Source: Colwellia chukchiensis
GTDB lineage: Bacteria > Pseudomonadota > Gammaproteobacteria > Enterobacterales > Alteromonadaceae
DNA: 64,000 nt
Direction: 5' to 3'
Assembly: GCF_002104455.1 (NCBI RefSeq)
Contig: NZ_NBOC01000010.1
Coordinates: 62,001-126,000, forward strand
The position numbers were made by a program, and so were the translations under genes. Below are positions 34,941 through 44,566 of this stretch, piece after piece (the stretch's first letter is position 1; every line of letters starts with the position of its first letter). Under the pieces are notes generated by a model. That model was not told the origin of the DNA. It saw only the letters and a list, made by a program, of their open reading frames with translations, and did not search any database.

Positions 34941-37268
34941 ATGACCCCGATCGCTGAACAAATTGCCAAAGAACTTGATGTAAAAACGACACAAATCAAT
35001 GCGGCTATCACACTTTTAGATGAAGGTGCCACCGTGCCATTTATTGCCCGCTACCGCAAAGAAGCGACGCAAGGGCTTGATGACAACCATTTACGCCAGC
35101 TAGCACAACGCTTGGTATATTTGCGCGACTTAAACGATCGACGAGAGGTAATTAAAGCCAATATTGAGCAACAAGGGAAATTAACACCAACGTTAGCTGC
35201 CGAGTTAAACAAAGCCGACAACAAAACCCGCTTAGAAGATTTGTATTTACCTTTTAAACCGAAAAGAAAAACCAAAGGGCAGGTGGCCATTGCCGCCGGT
35301 TTAGCCCCCTTGGCAGAAAAAATTTACCAAAATTGGCAACTTAACCCTGAGCATGAAGCTCGTGCTTTTATTAATCAAGCACAAGGCTTTAGCGATGAAA
35401 AGTCGGTGCTAGAAGGCGCGCAGTTTATTCTTGTTGAACGCTTTGCTGAAGATGCCAACTTAATCGAAAAGTTACGTCGTCACATACTCAAGCAAGCGCA
35501 CCTTTGTAGCAAACTCGTTAAAGGAAAAGCCAATCAAGCGGCAAAATATCGCGACTACTTTGAACATACTGAATTATTAAGAAACGTACCGTCACACCGC
35601 ATGCTGGCCATGTTGCGCGGTCGTAATGAAGGCTTATTAGCACTGAGTATCGACGTAGATCCTGGTCAAGACGGGGGCTTTTCCAGTGCCGAGCAACTTA
35701 TTACCGAGCACCTAAACTTGCGTTTAACAGGACAAGCCGCGGCAGCGTTTTTAACAAAAGTGGTGCATGCAACTTGGCAACTCAAGTTAAAACAAAGCTT
35801 AACCACTGAGTTATTGGGCAAGCTGCGCGACGATGCAGAAGTTGAAGCCATTAACGTATTTGCGCGCAATTTACATGATTTAATGATGGCTGCACCCGCT
35901 GGTGCAAAAGTTACCTTAGGATTAGATCCGGGTTTACGCACCGGCTGTAAACTGGCCATCGTTGATGCCACAGGTAAGTTAGTTGATACCGCAACTATTT
36001 TTCCACACGCACCACAAAACCATTGGGATAAGTCCGTACGCACCATAGTCAATTTATGTCAACAACATAAAGTGGCACTGATTGCCATTGGTAACGGCAC
36101 CGCATCACGCGAAAGTGATAAACTCGTTACTGAAGTCATTGCCAAACTAGGCGAAAATAAGCCAGCAAAAGTTATGGTCAGCGAAGCGGGCGCTTCGGTT
36201 TATTCTGCCTCAGAGTTTGCCGCAAAAGAATTTCCTGACTTAGATGTTTCTCTTCGTGGTGCGGTATCTATTGCCCGCCGTTTACAAGACCCATTAGCAG
36301 AGCTTGTTAAAATTGACCCAAAAGCCATTGGTGTTGGTCAATATCAACACGATGTCAGCCAAAGCAAACTTAGCCAAAGTTTGGACGATGTGATTGAAGA
36401 TTGTGTAAACGCGGTTGGGGTTGACTTAAATAGCGCCTCTGCGCCTTTATTATCAAGAGTGTCTGGTTTAAATAAAACCATGGCTAATAATGTTGTGAAT
36501 TTTCGTGACACACACGGGCGTTTTAATAACCGCAGCCAACTAAAAAAAGTACCACGCTTAGGGCCAAAAGCATTTGAACAAGCCGCCGGCTTTTTGCGTA
36601 TTCGCAACGGTGACAATCCGTTAGATAACTCTGCAGTGCACCCTGAAACCTACGGTTTAGTCACTAAAATATCGCAACAACTAGGCACTAAAATTGATGA
36701 CGTAATCGGCAATAAATCTGCCCTTGAAAATATTGATGTTACAAGCTTAACAAACGATAGCTTTGGCATAATGACCATCAAAGATGTTATTAGTGAGCTT
36801 GAAAAGCCAGGACGCGATCCGCGCCCTGAGTTTAAAACGGCTAACTTTCAAGAAGGAGTTCACACCATTAACGACTTGAAAGTTGGCATGATACTCGAAG
36901 GTGTTATTTCTAATGTGGCTAATTTCGGCGCTTTTGTTGATATTGGCGTTCATCAAGACGGGCTAGTGCATATTTCATCACTCACCAACAAATTTGTGAG
37001 TGACCCGCATGAGGTAGTAAAGGCGGGTGAAGTGGTTAAAGTTAAAGTATTGGAGCTTGACCCTGAGCGTAAACGTATTAGTTTAACCATGCGCTTAGAT
37101 GATGCGATAACCACAACGCAAGGAAAACCGGCGGCAAAAGCAACAAAAAACCAAGCGCAAAACAGAAAACCTGAAGCTCAGCGCAAAAATAAAGCCCAAG
37201 CAAAAGCCGTATCTAATGCTGCTATGGGTAACGCCTTTGCTGATGCTTTTGCCAAGTTAAAAAAATAA
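34941..37268 (+). CDS. tex: Tex family RNA-binding transcription accessory protein
   Basis: A 775-residue Tex (YhgF) protein. N-terminal helical part: [20 protein letters not shown], then [15 protein letters not shown] YqgF/RNase H-like domain follows ([36 protein letters not shown]), then helix-hairpin-helix motifs ([20 protein letters not shown]) and a C-terminal S1 domain (about 645-715: [20 protein letters not shown]). The tail is rich in Lys, Ala and Gln. Tex binds nucleic acid and contacts the transcription machinery. It is divergent from glmU. Confidence 0.96.
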   Translation: MTPIAEQIAKELDVKTTQINAAITLLDEGATVPFIARYRKEATQGLDDNHLRQLAQRLVYLRDLNDRREVIKANIEQQGKLTPTLAAELNKADNKTRLEDLYLPFKPKRKTKGQVAIAAGLAPLAEKIYQNWQLNPEHEARAFINQAQGFSDEKSVLEGAQFILVERFAEDANLIEKLRRHILKQAHLCSKLVKGKANQAAKYRDYFEHTELLRNVPSHRMLAMLRGRNEGLLALSIDVDPGQDGGFSSAEQLITEHLNLRLTGQAAAAFLTKVVHATWQLKLKQSLTTELLGKLRDDAEVEAINVFARNLHDLMMAAPAGAKVTLGLDPGLRTGCKLAIVDATGKLVDTATIFPHAPQNHWDKSVRTIVNLCQQHKVALIAIGNGTASRESDKLVTEVIAKLGENKPAKVMVSEAGASVYSASEFAAKEFPDLDVSLRGAVSIARRLQDPLAELVKIDPKAIGVGQYQHDVSQSKLSQSLDDVIEDCVNAVGVDLNSASAPLLSRVSGLNKTMANNVVNFRDTHGRFNNRSQLKKVPRLGPKAFEQAAGFLRIRNGDNPLDNSAVHPETYGLVTKISQQLGTKIDDVIGNKSALENIDVTSLTNDSFGIMTIKDVISELEKPGRDPRPEFKTANFQEGVHTINDLKVGMILEGVISNVANFGAFVDIGVHQDGLVHISSLTNKFVSDPHEVVKAGEVVKVKVLELDPERKRISLTMRLDDAITTTQGKPAAKATKNQAQNRKPEAQRKNKAQAKAVSNAAMGNAFADAFAKLKK

Positions 37269-37303
37269 CCGTTTAAATACACGCCTGCCATAAAGCATTT
37301 ATC

Positions 37304-37330
37304 AAAAAAAAGGGGAAGCATAGCTTCCCC
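37304..37330 (-). terminator. Intrinsic terminator of the porin gene
   Basis: Stem GGGGAAGC (37312-37319) with GCTTCCCC (37323-37330); on the minus strand it is followed by eight T (37304-37311). It lies 109 bases past the porin stop and 36 bases past the convergent tex stop. Confidence 0.85.
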
Positions 37331-37368
37331 AAAACAACCTCTATAACCGGTTGTAAACGCAAGATGTT

Positions 37369-37431
37369 GCTGGTTAGTCGCGCCTTGCCTATTTTTACCA
37401 AGCTAGGCGCGTGCTTTATTACCTAACCAGC
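37369..37431. repeat. Nested inverted repeat after the porin gene
   Basis: Outer arms GCTGGTTAG (37369-37377) and CTAACCAGC (37423-37431) enclose an inner stem CGCGCC (37379-37384) with GGCGCG (37406-37411). The 63-base structure starts 8 bases past the porin stop. It lacks a T-run and the arms do not fit the attC consensus in order. It may stabilise the mRNA 3' end or be a dispersed palindromic repeat. Confidence 0.55.
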
Positions 37432-37438
37432 AGCCAAG

Positions 37439-38473
37439 TTAAAGCACATATTTAGCAGAAAATTGTACATAGTCTGAATCAGCGTTTTGATCGACAGATT
37501 CAAAGTTACCGACCTCAACACCAAACGATAGTGCTTTGGTATAATTTTTAAAAATATTAACCCCCCAATGCCTTCTATCGGCATCTGCGGTTGCTGTGGT
37601 GGTTCTACCATAAAATGCGGTTGAACGTAGGTTATCAGTCCAAAAATGACGATAAGCCACCATATAAGACGTAGTTTCTTCTACTTCTTCACCCACTAAA
37701 TCTCGCGCTGCAACCACGCCAACATAACGACCGGTTTCGCCACCATGATACTGAAAACGAATATCATCTTTACCAAAGGTATTAATTTTACCGGCAATAC
37801 CATAACCAAAAGCAGATTCAGATTGACCACCGACCGTATTTAGCTGTCGTGCTAAGCCCGCTATTGATACGTTACCCCAGTCGCCGTTAAAGGTGTATTT
37901 GGCAATCACGTCTGGTACTGAATCTTGGCTTGGGTCGCCTTTATCTGACTCTGGGTTTTCTATGGCCACTTGTAAGTTTCCATGGGTATAACGAATTTGT
38001 CCTTGGCGAATAAAAGCGGCGGCATTAAGTGGCCCCGCAAAGTCTGCAGCCTCAGCTAATGCACTGGTGTTGACAAAGGTCGACCAAGTTTGCCCCACTA
38101 AAATATTTTTATACTTAATAAAGGCATGACGAATTCGTGGGTTTGCAGAGTTAGAAACTATTTCATTGCCGCCGCCACCATGAAAGTCTAACTCGATAAA
38201 GCCAGTAACATCACCATGCACATATTTGGTATTAAAACGTGACTCAGTGGCGCGAAAACTAAATTGTGAAATATCACCAACCGTTCCTGCGCCAACCCAA
38301 TAATCTTTTGTGATACTGTTAATATTACCGTCAACGTAACGGGTATCTAGTTTTATATAGCCGCCAAAAGTGATGGTGTCATTATCAGACAATTTAATTT
38401 CATAACTTGCCTGTGTACTGCCCGCGACAATCAGTAGACCAGTTGCTAATAACAGCTTGTTTTTGTTAAACAT
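37439..38473 (-). CDS. Outer membrane porin (DcaP-like)
   Basis: A 344-residue beta-barrel porin with a signal peptide ending GSTQAS. The barrel starts SDNDTITFGGYIKLDTRYVD and contains FSFRATESRFNTKY, FIELDFHGGGG, RIRHAFIKYKNILVGQTWST and a terminal VQFSAKYVL strand. These stretches resemble DcaP-type porins used for uptake of small organic acids, although the N-terminal coiled-coil helix of classical DcaP is absent. It lies beside an orphan AMP-binding C-terminal domain gene on the same strand. The terminator is at 37304-37330. Confidence 0.8.
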   Translation of the reverse strand: MFNKNKLLLATGLLIVAGSTQASYEIKLSDNDTITFGGYIKLDTRYVDGNINSITKDYWVGAGTVGDISQFSFRATESRFNTKYVHGDVTGFIELDFHGGGGNEIVSNSANPRIRHAFIKYKNILVGQTWSTFVNTSALAEAADFAGPLNAAAFIRQGQIRYTHGNLQVAIENPESDKGDPSQDSVPDVIAKYTFNGDWGNVSIAGLARQLNTVGGQSESAFGYGIAGKINTFGKDDIRFQYHGGETGRYVGVVAARDLVGEEVEETTSYMVAYRHFWTDNLRSTAFYGRTTTATADADRRHWGVNIFKNYTKALSFGVEVGNFESVDQNADSDYVQFSAKYVL

Positions 38474-38612
38474 GTGACTTCCCCTGTGTTAAACCAGTCT
38501 AAATAATTGAACTATTTATATTTAGCGCTTGGCGTTTTATAACCTTAGAGCAACTAGCTTCATACTCTGTCAGTGTTTTTATTGCTATTGGTAAATGAGC
38601 CCGCTATTGCGT

Positions 38613-39101
38613 TTACGCCGCGAGCTTCATGATAAGTTTTTTTGCTTTTAGTCGTTGTCTTGCTTGTACTGGGTTACTAACATCTGGCAGCTGATCGACA
38701 TATTGAATAACATCTGCTCGAACAAAAGCTCCAAAACTACTTGCTAGCTTGGCATTAACCGCCATGGCTAAAATTGCGGTATCTATTTTTTGATTCACTC
38801 TTTCAATATAAACATGAATCGCATTGCCTTTTTGCTCATGAGGAATACCAAAAACAAGCACCTGATTAACACCGGCTAATTGTTTGATAGCACCCTCAAG
38901 CTGCCAATTAGCAATTCGATAACCGCTAACCTTATGTTTTGGTGATGTTTGAGTAACCAACCAGATATAATCTTGATCAGTCGTAGCACTTTTTATTGGT
39001 TTTTGATTATATTGCGCAGTTAAATAACGCCATTGTCCATTGCTTGATTGCAGCCAGGATAATGGCACTGAACCTTGGTGTTGTGCTCGACAATTTCGCA
39101 T
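38613..39101 (-). CDS. Orphan C-terminal domain of an acyl/acetyl-CoA synthetase (AMP-binding_C)
   Basis: A 162-residue protein that looks like only the C-terminal lid domain of an acetyl-CoA-synthetase-like enzyme: KVSGYRIANWQLEGAIKQLA, then GVNQVLVFGIPHEQKGNAIH, a region ending FGAFVRADVIQYVDQLP and LKAKKL. The catalytic lysine motif normally written PKTRSGK is replaced by VSNPVQARQ, so acyl-adenylate activity is unlikely. No large N-terminal adenylation domain is nearby. A GAGAG site lies 5 bases before the ATG. It may be a decaying remnant or a repurposed domain. It is upstream of the porin gene by 139 bases. Confidence 0.55.
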   Translation of the reverse strand: MRNCRAQHQGSVPLSWLQSSNGQWRYLTAQYNQKPIKSATTDQDYIWLVTQTSPKHKVSGYRIANWQLEGAIKQLAGVNQVLVFGIPHEQKGNAIHVYIERVNQKIDTAILAMAVNAKLASSFGAFVRADVIQYVDQLPDVSNPVQARQRLKAKKLIMKLAA

Positions 39102-39359
39102 ATTACTCTCTAGCTTAGGATGACGGTTGTACTTAAATATTAAGTAAGTTTGTTATGGTGTTAATAACACTAGTGAGTTAGCCGCGATTTAGGTATTAGA
39201 CCTAAGTCTAAAACAACGGAAAAATTGCCTAGACTTTAGTCTTATATTGGCGAAAAATTATCATAACAGCGCCAACATGGATATTTACACGCTGAGATTT
39301 AAGCAGTGCTATAATATCGCCACTATTGTTATTTTATTTATGATAAATAAAGGTTATAT

Positions 39360-41648
39360 ATGGTTTTTAAATTAAAACACCTATCGTCTTTGTTGGTGTT
39401 CACCTGCTTAACTAGCTTAAGTGCCTATGCCGAGTCATTATCAGTCGACAAATATCAGCAAGCAGAGCGCCAGTTAAGTAAACATACCGAAAAACTGGTA
39501 TTTTCGACCACGGAACATCCGCAGTGGACTGATAATAATTTACTCACTTATCAGAGCCACACGGCACAAGGTAAGCAGTTTTTTATTGTTGACCCTGTTA
39601 GTAAAGCGAAAAATTTAGCATTTGATCATGAGAAACTTGCTCATGCACTAACTCAAGCAACTGGCAAAGATACTCGCGCTGACCAGCTGCCCTTTGAGCG
39701 CTTTAATTTGCGTGACAAAAACAGTATTACACTGAAAATCACTGATAAAACTTACCAGTGTAATATCGAAAACTTTAGCTGTGAGGCGCTAGAAAGCACG
39801 GTCAAAGCAGGTGAATCATTAGCACCTAATGGCAAGCTTGCGGTTTATATTAAAGATCACAATTTATGGTTGCGTGATTTAACCACCAATAGCCACAAGC
39901 AATTAACCACAGACGGGGTACAAGATTATGGCTATGCCACGAACAACGCCGGCTGGATACGCGATACTAAGCCTGTGGTAAAATGGTCGCCTGACTCTTC
40001 AAAACTCACTACCTTTAAACATGATAGTCGTCGCGTCGGCGAAATGGCGATTGTCTCGACTACGGTTGGCCACCCTGAGATTGATGTATGGAAGTATCCG
40101 TTACCCGGCGATGAGCACATTTTCACCATCAAGCGCGTTGTCATCGATATTGAGCAGGCTAAAGTACTTGTTTTGGATATGCCAGCCGATGCGCACAGAT
40201 CAACCATTACTGATCACGTCGCCGGTCGCGATGGTGCGTTATTGGACATTGACTGGGCCAGTGATAGTAGCCATTTTGCCTTTGTTTCATCAACACGCGA
40301 TCACAAAACCGCCACCCTAAAAATTGCCGATGCTAACACAGGTAAAGTACGCACGGTATTAAGCGAAAGCTCCGACAGTTTTTTCGAATCTGGCGTCAAT
40401 GGCATTAGTTGGCAATATTTAGATCAAAGCGAAGAGTTTATTTGGTTTTCTCAGCGTTCAAACTGGGGACATTTATACCTAGTCGATGCCACTAACGGCA
40501 AGATTAAAAACCCGATCACACAAGGCGATTGGACGGTACTTGAACTGTTACATGTTAACCAAGATACGGGTAAATTAATATTTACTGGTGCTGGTAAAGA
40601 GGGTGGCGATCCTTACTTTCAATACTTATATAGCATTAACAAAAATGGTGCTGGTTTAACTTTATTAACGCCTGAGCAGCAACACCATCGCGTAACCTTA
40701 AGTAAAAATGCAGAATTTTTTTTAGATCGCGTATCAGCACCAAACCAGCCTGAAGTTAGCTTTGTGCGCAGCACTAATCGTAAATCAGGCTTTATGATTG
40801 AACAAATGGATATTAGCCAACTTAGCGCCACAGGTTGGCAACCCCCCAACCCATTTGTGGTTAAAGATCGTAATAATCAGCACGATATCTACGGTCTACT
40901 GTATAAACCCAGCGATTTTGATGCGAGCAAGTCGTATCCCGTGGTGAATTACTTATATCCAGGACCGCAAGTTGGCAGCATTCGTGGTCGACATTTTAGA
41001 AGCGCTCGTGGTGATAACCAAGCCATTGCTGAGTTGGGCTTTATAGTGATTGAAATTGACGCGCTTGGCACGCCAGGGCGCTCAAAAAGTTTTCATGACT
41101 TTTATTATCAAAATATGGGCGATAGTGGCATTCCCGACCAAGTTGCGGCAATCAAACAACTAGCGCAAAAGCACAGTTGGATTGATAGCAGCCGAGTTGG
41201 TATTTGGGGCCATTCAGGCGGTGGTTTTGCCTCAACACGCGCCTTATTAACCTACCCCGACTTTTATTCTGTGGCGGTATCGCAAGCCGGTAATCACGAT
41301 AATCGCAACTATGCTGATGAGTGGGGTGAAAAATACCATGGTGCTTTAGTCAGCCAAGCTGATGGCAGTACAAACTATGATAGCCAAGCGAATCAATTAA
41401 TTGCCAAAAACTTGCAAGGTAAGTTGTTAATCGCGCACGGTACCACAGACACTAACGTTACCCCGTATAACAGTTTAGTGGTGGTTGAAGCCTTAATTGC
41501 CGCCAATAAAGACTTTGATATGTTAATGTTACCTAATCGCGGCCATGGTTTTGCCAGAGAGCCTTACATGATGCGCAAACGCTGGGATTACTTTGTGCAG
41601 CATTTATTGCAGTTAACGCCACCAAAAGAGTTTAACTTTGCCAAGTAG
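39360..41648 (+). CDS. S9 family prolyl oligopeptidase / dipeptidyl peptidase IV-like
   Basis: A 762-residue secreted peptidase with a signal peptide ending SLSAYAES. Residues about 60-500 form the DPP-IV beta-propeller (WSPDSSKLTTFKHDSRRVGE; HPEIDVWKYPLPGDE). Residues about 540-760 form the alpha/beta hydrolase with Ser619 (GIWGHSGGGFAS), Asp697 (HGTTDTNVTP) and His729 (NRGHGFA). It releases dipeptides, usually after proline, in the periplasm. It stands alone with its own upstream region and a terminator shared with the convergent DUF4105 gene. Confidence 0.93.
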   Translation: MVFKLKHLSSLLVFTCLTSLSAYAESLSVDKYQQAERQLSKHTEKLVFSTTEHPQWTDNNLLTYQSHTAQGKQFFIVDPVSKAKNLAFDHEKLAHALTQATGKDTRADQLPFERFNLRDKNSITLKITDKTYQCNIENFSCEALESTVKAGESLAPNGKLAVYIKDHNLWLRDLTTNSHKQLTTDGVQDYGYATNNAGWIRDTKPVVKWSPDSSKLTTFKHDSRRVGEMAIVSTTVGHPEIDVWKYPLPGDEHIFTIKRVVIDIEQAKVLVLDMPADAHRSTITDHVAGRDGALLDIDWASDSSHFAFVSSTRDHKTATLKIADANTGKVRTVLSESSDSFFESGVNGISWQYLDQSEEFIWFSQRSNWGHLYLVDATNGKIKNPITQGDWTVLELLHVNQDTGKLIFTGAGKEGGDPYFQYLYSINKNGAGLTLLTPEQQHHRVTLSKNAEFFLDRVSAPNQPEVSFVRSTNRKSGFMIEQMDISQLSATGWQPPNPFVVKDRNNQHDIYGLLYKPSDFDASKSYPVVNYLYPGPQVGSIRGRHFRSARGDNQAIAELGFIVIEIDALGTPGRSKSFHDFYYQNMGDSGIPDQVAAIKQLAQKHSWIDSSRVGIWGHSGGGFASTRALLTYPDFYSVAVSQAGNHDNRNYADEWGEKYHGALVSQADGSTNYDSQANQLIAKNLQGKLLIAHGTTDTNVTPYNSLVVVEALIAANKDFDMLMLPNRGHGFAREPYMMRKRWDYFVQHLLQLTPPKEFNFAK

Positions 41649-41703
41649 TTAATAAGTCGCAAGGCTTATGCTTGCTGTAACTACATCAGCTTGCGCAGAA
41701 GCT

Positions 41704-41736
41704 AAAAGCTATTGCCTTTCGACAATAGCTTTTTAT
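41704..41736 (+). terminator. Intrinsic terminator of the S9 peptidase gene (bidirectional)
   Basis: Stem AAAAGCTATTG (41704-41714) with CAATAGCTTTT (41723-41733), followed by TATTTTT. It lies between the convergent S9 gene (ends 41648) and the DUF4105 gene (ends 41752). Confidence 0.88.
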
Positions 41737-41751
41737 TTTTGAGCGCTGCTA

Positions 41752-43638
41752 CTACCAATAATAACCTAAACTGACTTGCGCTTGATACTGACTAAGTGCC
41801 AAGCGTAGGTCCATAAAATGATTGTTTACGTTAAATTTATAGCGAGTTTCTGCGCTGTAATTAACGAGCGTTAATTGCGCATTTTCTAAATATTTTCTTG
41901 CTTCTATATTCAGTAATATATTCCATTGCGCAGTTATGGTTTGTGTTAACGAGATACGACTAGATGCATAAAGCCTACCGCGATGTTGATAATTTTCGAT
42001 TAAAGCGCCACCAACATAAGCCGCCACTGTGGTTTTATCACTTAAAGGCACGGCCCAACCTTTATCCGCTTGAAAGGTAAAGTCAGCACAATTGACGCAT
42101 TTATCTGCCTGCTTTTTCATGCCTAAATACAAACGCCACGAGTCATAGCCGTCCTGCGGCAATCCACTGGCTTGGTTTTTAACACTAAGCACCTCAAAGA
42201 CAGTAAAGCTACTAATGGCGAGTTGCTCAGACAAATATGCTAATTCAAGTTCGGCCATTTTTAATACGCCATTTTTTACATGACCCACTTCAGCGTCTAA
42301 CTGATCATAATAGGCAGGCCTGAGCTTAATGCTATAGCCGTTACCATGATCTTTAGCTTGTAATAAGCCCAGTTGTAGGTAACTCGATGGTCGCGCATTA
42401 TGCGGCGAAACTGCCTCTTTGCTATTAAATTTTGCTTTGCCTATTGGTTGCTGATAGCGATACGCGAGAATACGCGTATAGCGCTGTTTGTGCTTTGCTT
42501 TTGCTTTGTCATCCACGGCAAGTAAATACTGGTAATAGTCGATTAAGGTACTTAATATTTTTCGTCGCTGCATCGGCGTGACGTTTTGACTATCGAGTAA
42601 TGACAGTTGCTCTGGCTCGGCAACTATTTTTGCCACCAAAATTTTAGCTTGTACCGACAGTTGCCAATATTTGTTGTAAAACTTTGCTTGTCGAGATGGT
42701 ATATAACGCTGGCTTTTAACTAAAGGGGCGCCTTTATAGGTAGCAACATTGATAGCCCTCACCACCTCTTGTGGTATCACCCATGGCGCAGTCAATTCCG
42801 GTAAGGTAACGCCTTCAATAAGCTTTAATAATTCGTACATGCGATAAACACAGTTCTCATCAAAAAAGTAGTAGGTATAGTCTTGCGCAATAAGCTCCCA
42901 AATATGAGCAACAAGAAATTGAAAATCAGCTTGCTCAAGATTAAGTTGATACTCCCATAGGTCACGCAGTTCATTCTCTAAGTAGTTTTGGCTATGGTAA
43001 TAATGTTTGGAATGGCTAAATCGCCCCTCATAACCACCAACCACGCCTTTTACTATATAACTGATTGGGTCTTCATTGGCCGGCACATCGGCACCAAAGT
43101 TAACACTGGTATCCAATAAATCCGATGGTTGTTGAGATGTCGCATTAAGCTTTAATAGAGTATGACCATAATAAGAGGCGGGGTTGCCTAAATAGCCCGT
43201 TGCAAATATTAAGCTAATGGACTTAGTGGACGACAGTTTTGCCCAATTTTGGTATTTTTCACAAGCCACAGGCGTAAGCTGTGACAGGTCAAACTGCTTT
43301 TTCAGCCAAATATAGCGAGCGGGAAACCGGCATTGCGGATGCTGATCACTTTGCTCATAGTGTTTTGCTGATAGTAGGGCATGTAAAGTATTTATCAGCT
43401 CGTTTTTTGCCGTCAATGCTGCTGGCTCTGTAAAATAAAAGCTCGGCGAATGAATGGCAAATATTTCTCTTTTTATCAGGCTTTTATTATCTATTTTCAG
43501 TAACTGTTGCCACTGTTTTTTGTTTGCCACTGTCGATAGCAACTGATCCGAAAAGGGCAGGGAGATCAATGCACTGGCATGTGTTTTAGCGATCAGCAAA
43601 AATGCTAAAATCAGCAATAATATAGTTCTAGGCAACAT
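41752..43638 (-). CDS. DUF4105 (Lnb N-terminal-like) periplasmic protein
   Basis: A 628-residue protein with a signal peptide ending AKTHAS. The DUF4105 core lies at about residues 140-290: IFATGYLGNPASYYGHTLLK, PISYIVKGVVGGYEGRFSHS, YYFFDENCVYRMYELL. This resembles the papain-like N-terminal domain of bacterial Lnb proteins, with a Cys (ENC) and His in conserved positions. The C-terminal part (about 410-628) looks beta-barrel-like and ends QYQAQVSLGYYW, so the protein may sit in the outer membrane. It is 72 bases after the DUF3015 gene. Its exact activity is unknown. Confidence 0.78.
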   Translation of the reverse strand: MLPRTILLLILAFLLIAKTHASALISLPFSDQLLSTVANKKQWQQLLKIDNKSLIKREIFAIHSPSFYFTEPAALTAKNELINTLHALLSAKHYEQSDQHPQCRFPARYIWLKKQFDLSQLTPVACEKYQNWAKLSSTKSISLIFATGYLGNPASYYGHTLLKLNATSQQPSDLLDTSVNFGADVPANEDPISYIVKGVVGGYEGRFSHSKHYYHSQNYLENELRDLWEYQLNLEQADFQFLVAHIWELIAQDYTYYFFDENCVYRMYELLKLIEGVTLPELTAPWVIPQEVVRAINVATYKGAPLVKSQRYIPSRQAKFYNKYWQLSVQAKILVAKIVAEPEQLSLLDSQNVTPMQRRKILSTLIDYYQYLLAVDDKAKAKHKQRYTRILAYRYQQPIGKAKFNSKEAVSPHNARPSSYLQLGLLQAKDHGNGYSIKLRPAYYDQLDAEVGHVKNGVLKMAELELAYLSEQLAISSFTVFEVLSVKNQASGLPQDGYDSWRLYLGMKKQADKCVNCADFTFQADKGWAVPLSDKTTVAAYVGGALIENYQHRGRLYASSRISLTQTITAQWNILLNIEARKYLENAQLTLVNYSAETRYKFNVNNHFMDLRLALSQYQAQVSLGYYW

Positions 43639-43660
43639 AGCGACGAGTTTCTTATTGATA

Positions 43661-43686
43661 AAAAAATAGCTGCCATACAGCAGCTA
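43661..43686 (-). terminator. Intrinsic terminator of the DUF3015 gene
   Basis: Stem TAGCTGC (43667-43673) with GCAGCTA (43680-43686), followed on the minus strand by a T-run. It lies between the DUF3015 gene and the DUF4105 gene, so the second gene depends on read-through or its own promoter. Confidence 0.8.
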
Positions 43687-43710
43687 TTACAAACGCATTA
43701 TGAATATAAA

Positions 43711-44220
43711 TTAGATGGCCGCGCAGTTATTAACCACTGAAGAGTCGTTGACAACACTATATAAATGCGACGATTTTTCAACTAAGCTTTGCTCTTGATA
43801 ATCGCTAGCAGCAATTGTGTTTGCGATGTTGCGACGAATATTGCTCGTCATTTCAGCTTGTGCTGTTTCGCCACAGCCTAATACGTTATACATAGCAGTT
43901 AGGTGCGTACCCGAACCTTCAGCAATTTCTTCGACAATATTATCATAGTTATCAATGATAAATTTAGCCGCAACCACTTTTACCCCAGTACAAGTTTCAG
44001 GACTAGCTGTAGCTGACGTAACAGCGGTTGTACCTACATCCCAGATCACATTGGATGTAACTGCCGCCCATTTAGTATCTTTAAACAACGCCGCACCAAT
44101 ACCACAATCAGAAAATGGGTTTGGACCTGAGCCTGGCGCTTTATTAGCTGCTGAAACATTTAATGACGCTGCGCATACAGCAACGGCTAACGAGCTGGTT
44201 AATACTTTAACTATAATCAA
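43711..44220 (-). CDS. DUF3015 family secreted protein
   Basis: A 169-residue exported protein. A signal peptide of about 24 residues is followed by PFSDCGIGAALFKDTKWAAV, TSNVIWDVGTTAVTSATASP and ETCTGVKVVAAKFI, the DUF3015 pattern with conserved Cys residues. It is usually found near DUF4105 genes, as here. Function unknown. The start appears to be TTG 44220 with AAGGA upstream; no in-frame ATG suits the signal peptide. The 44221-44566 gap holds its AT-rich promoter region and the terminator of the TraT-like gene; I see no other gene in it. Confidence 0.85.
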   Translation of the reverse strand: MIIVKVLTSSLAVAVCAASLNVSAANKAPGSGPNPFSDCGIGAALFKDTKWAAVTSNVIWDVGTTAVTSATASPETCTGVKVVAAKFIIDNYDNIVEEIAEGSGTHLTAMYNVLGCGETAQAEMTSNIRRNIANTIAASDYQEQSLVEKSSHLYSVVNDSSVVNNCAAI

Positions 44221-44519
44221 GAGACTTCCTTATTGTTAATATTATGTTAAATTGGTTTTTTCCGTTGCATTTTATGAGTAAAGGTTCTGTAAATCAATAG
44301 TTTATTAACAAATTTATGGATTTGATTAAAAATGCGGCATAGCAACACTACAGCCTAGTAAACTAGCGTTCTGGGCGCGAAGATATTGGTGTTAGGGCTG
44401 GCGTGGATAGCGGAAAAGCTGGGCATTAATAGCAGCAAGGTTAATATAAACCCAGTTAATACTTGGTCCCGCGTAATACTAAGTGTTTGTATCTTAATAT
44501 CAGGTAGTTAAAATAAAAA

Positions 44520-44543
44520 ACCACTATCGCTCAGAATAGTGGT
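44520..44543 (-). terminator. Intrinsic terminator of the TraT-like gene
   Basis: Stem ACCACTAT (44520-44527) with ATAGTGGT (44536-44543), followed on the minus strand by TTTTTATTTTA. It lies 23 bases past the stop. Confidence 0.87.
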
Positions 44544-44566
44544 TAAGGTCAAAACATTATTATTAA

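Noticed and set aside
34794-34994. Minus-strand frame between glmU and tex
   Set aside because: Overlaps the tex start and lacks a ribosome site or family resemblance; the gap is best read as a divergent promoter region.
37369-37431. attC site after the porin gene
   Set aside because: GTTAG/CTAAC cores are in the wrong order for RYYYAAC...GTTRRRY on either strand.
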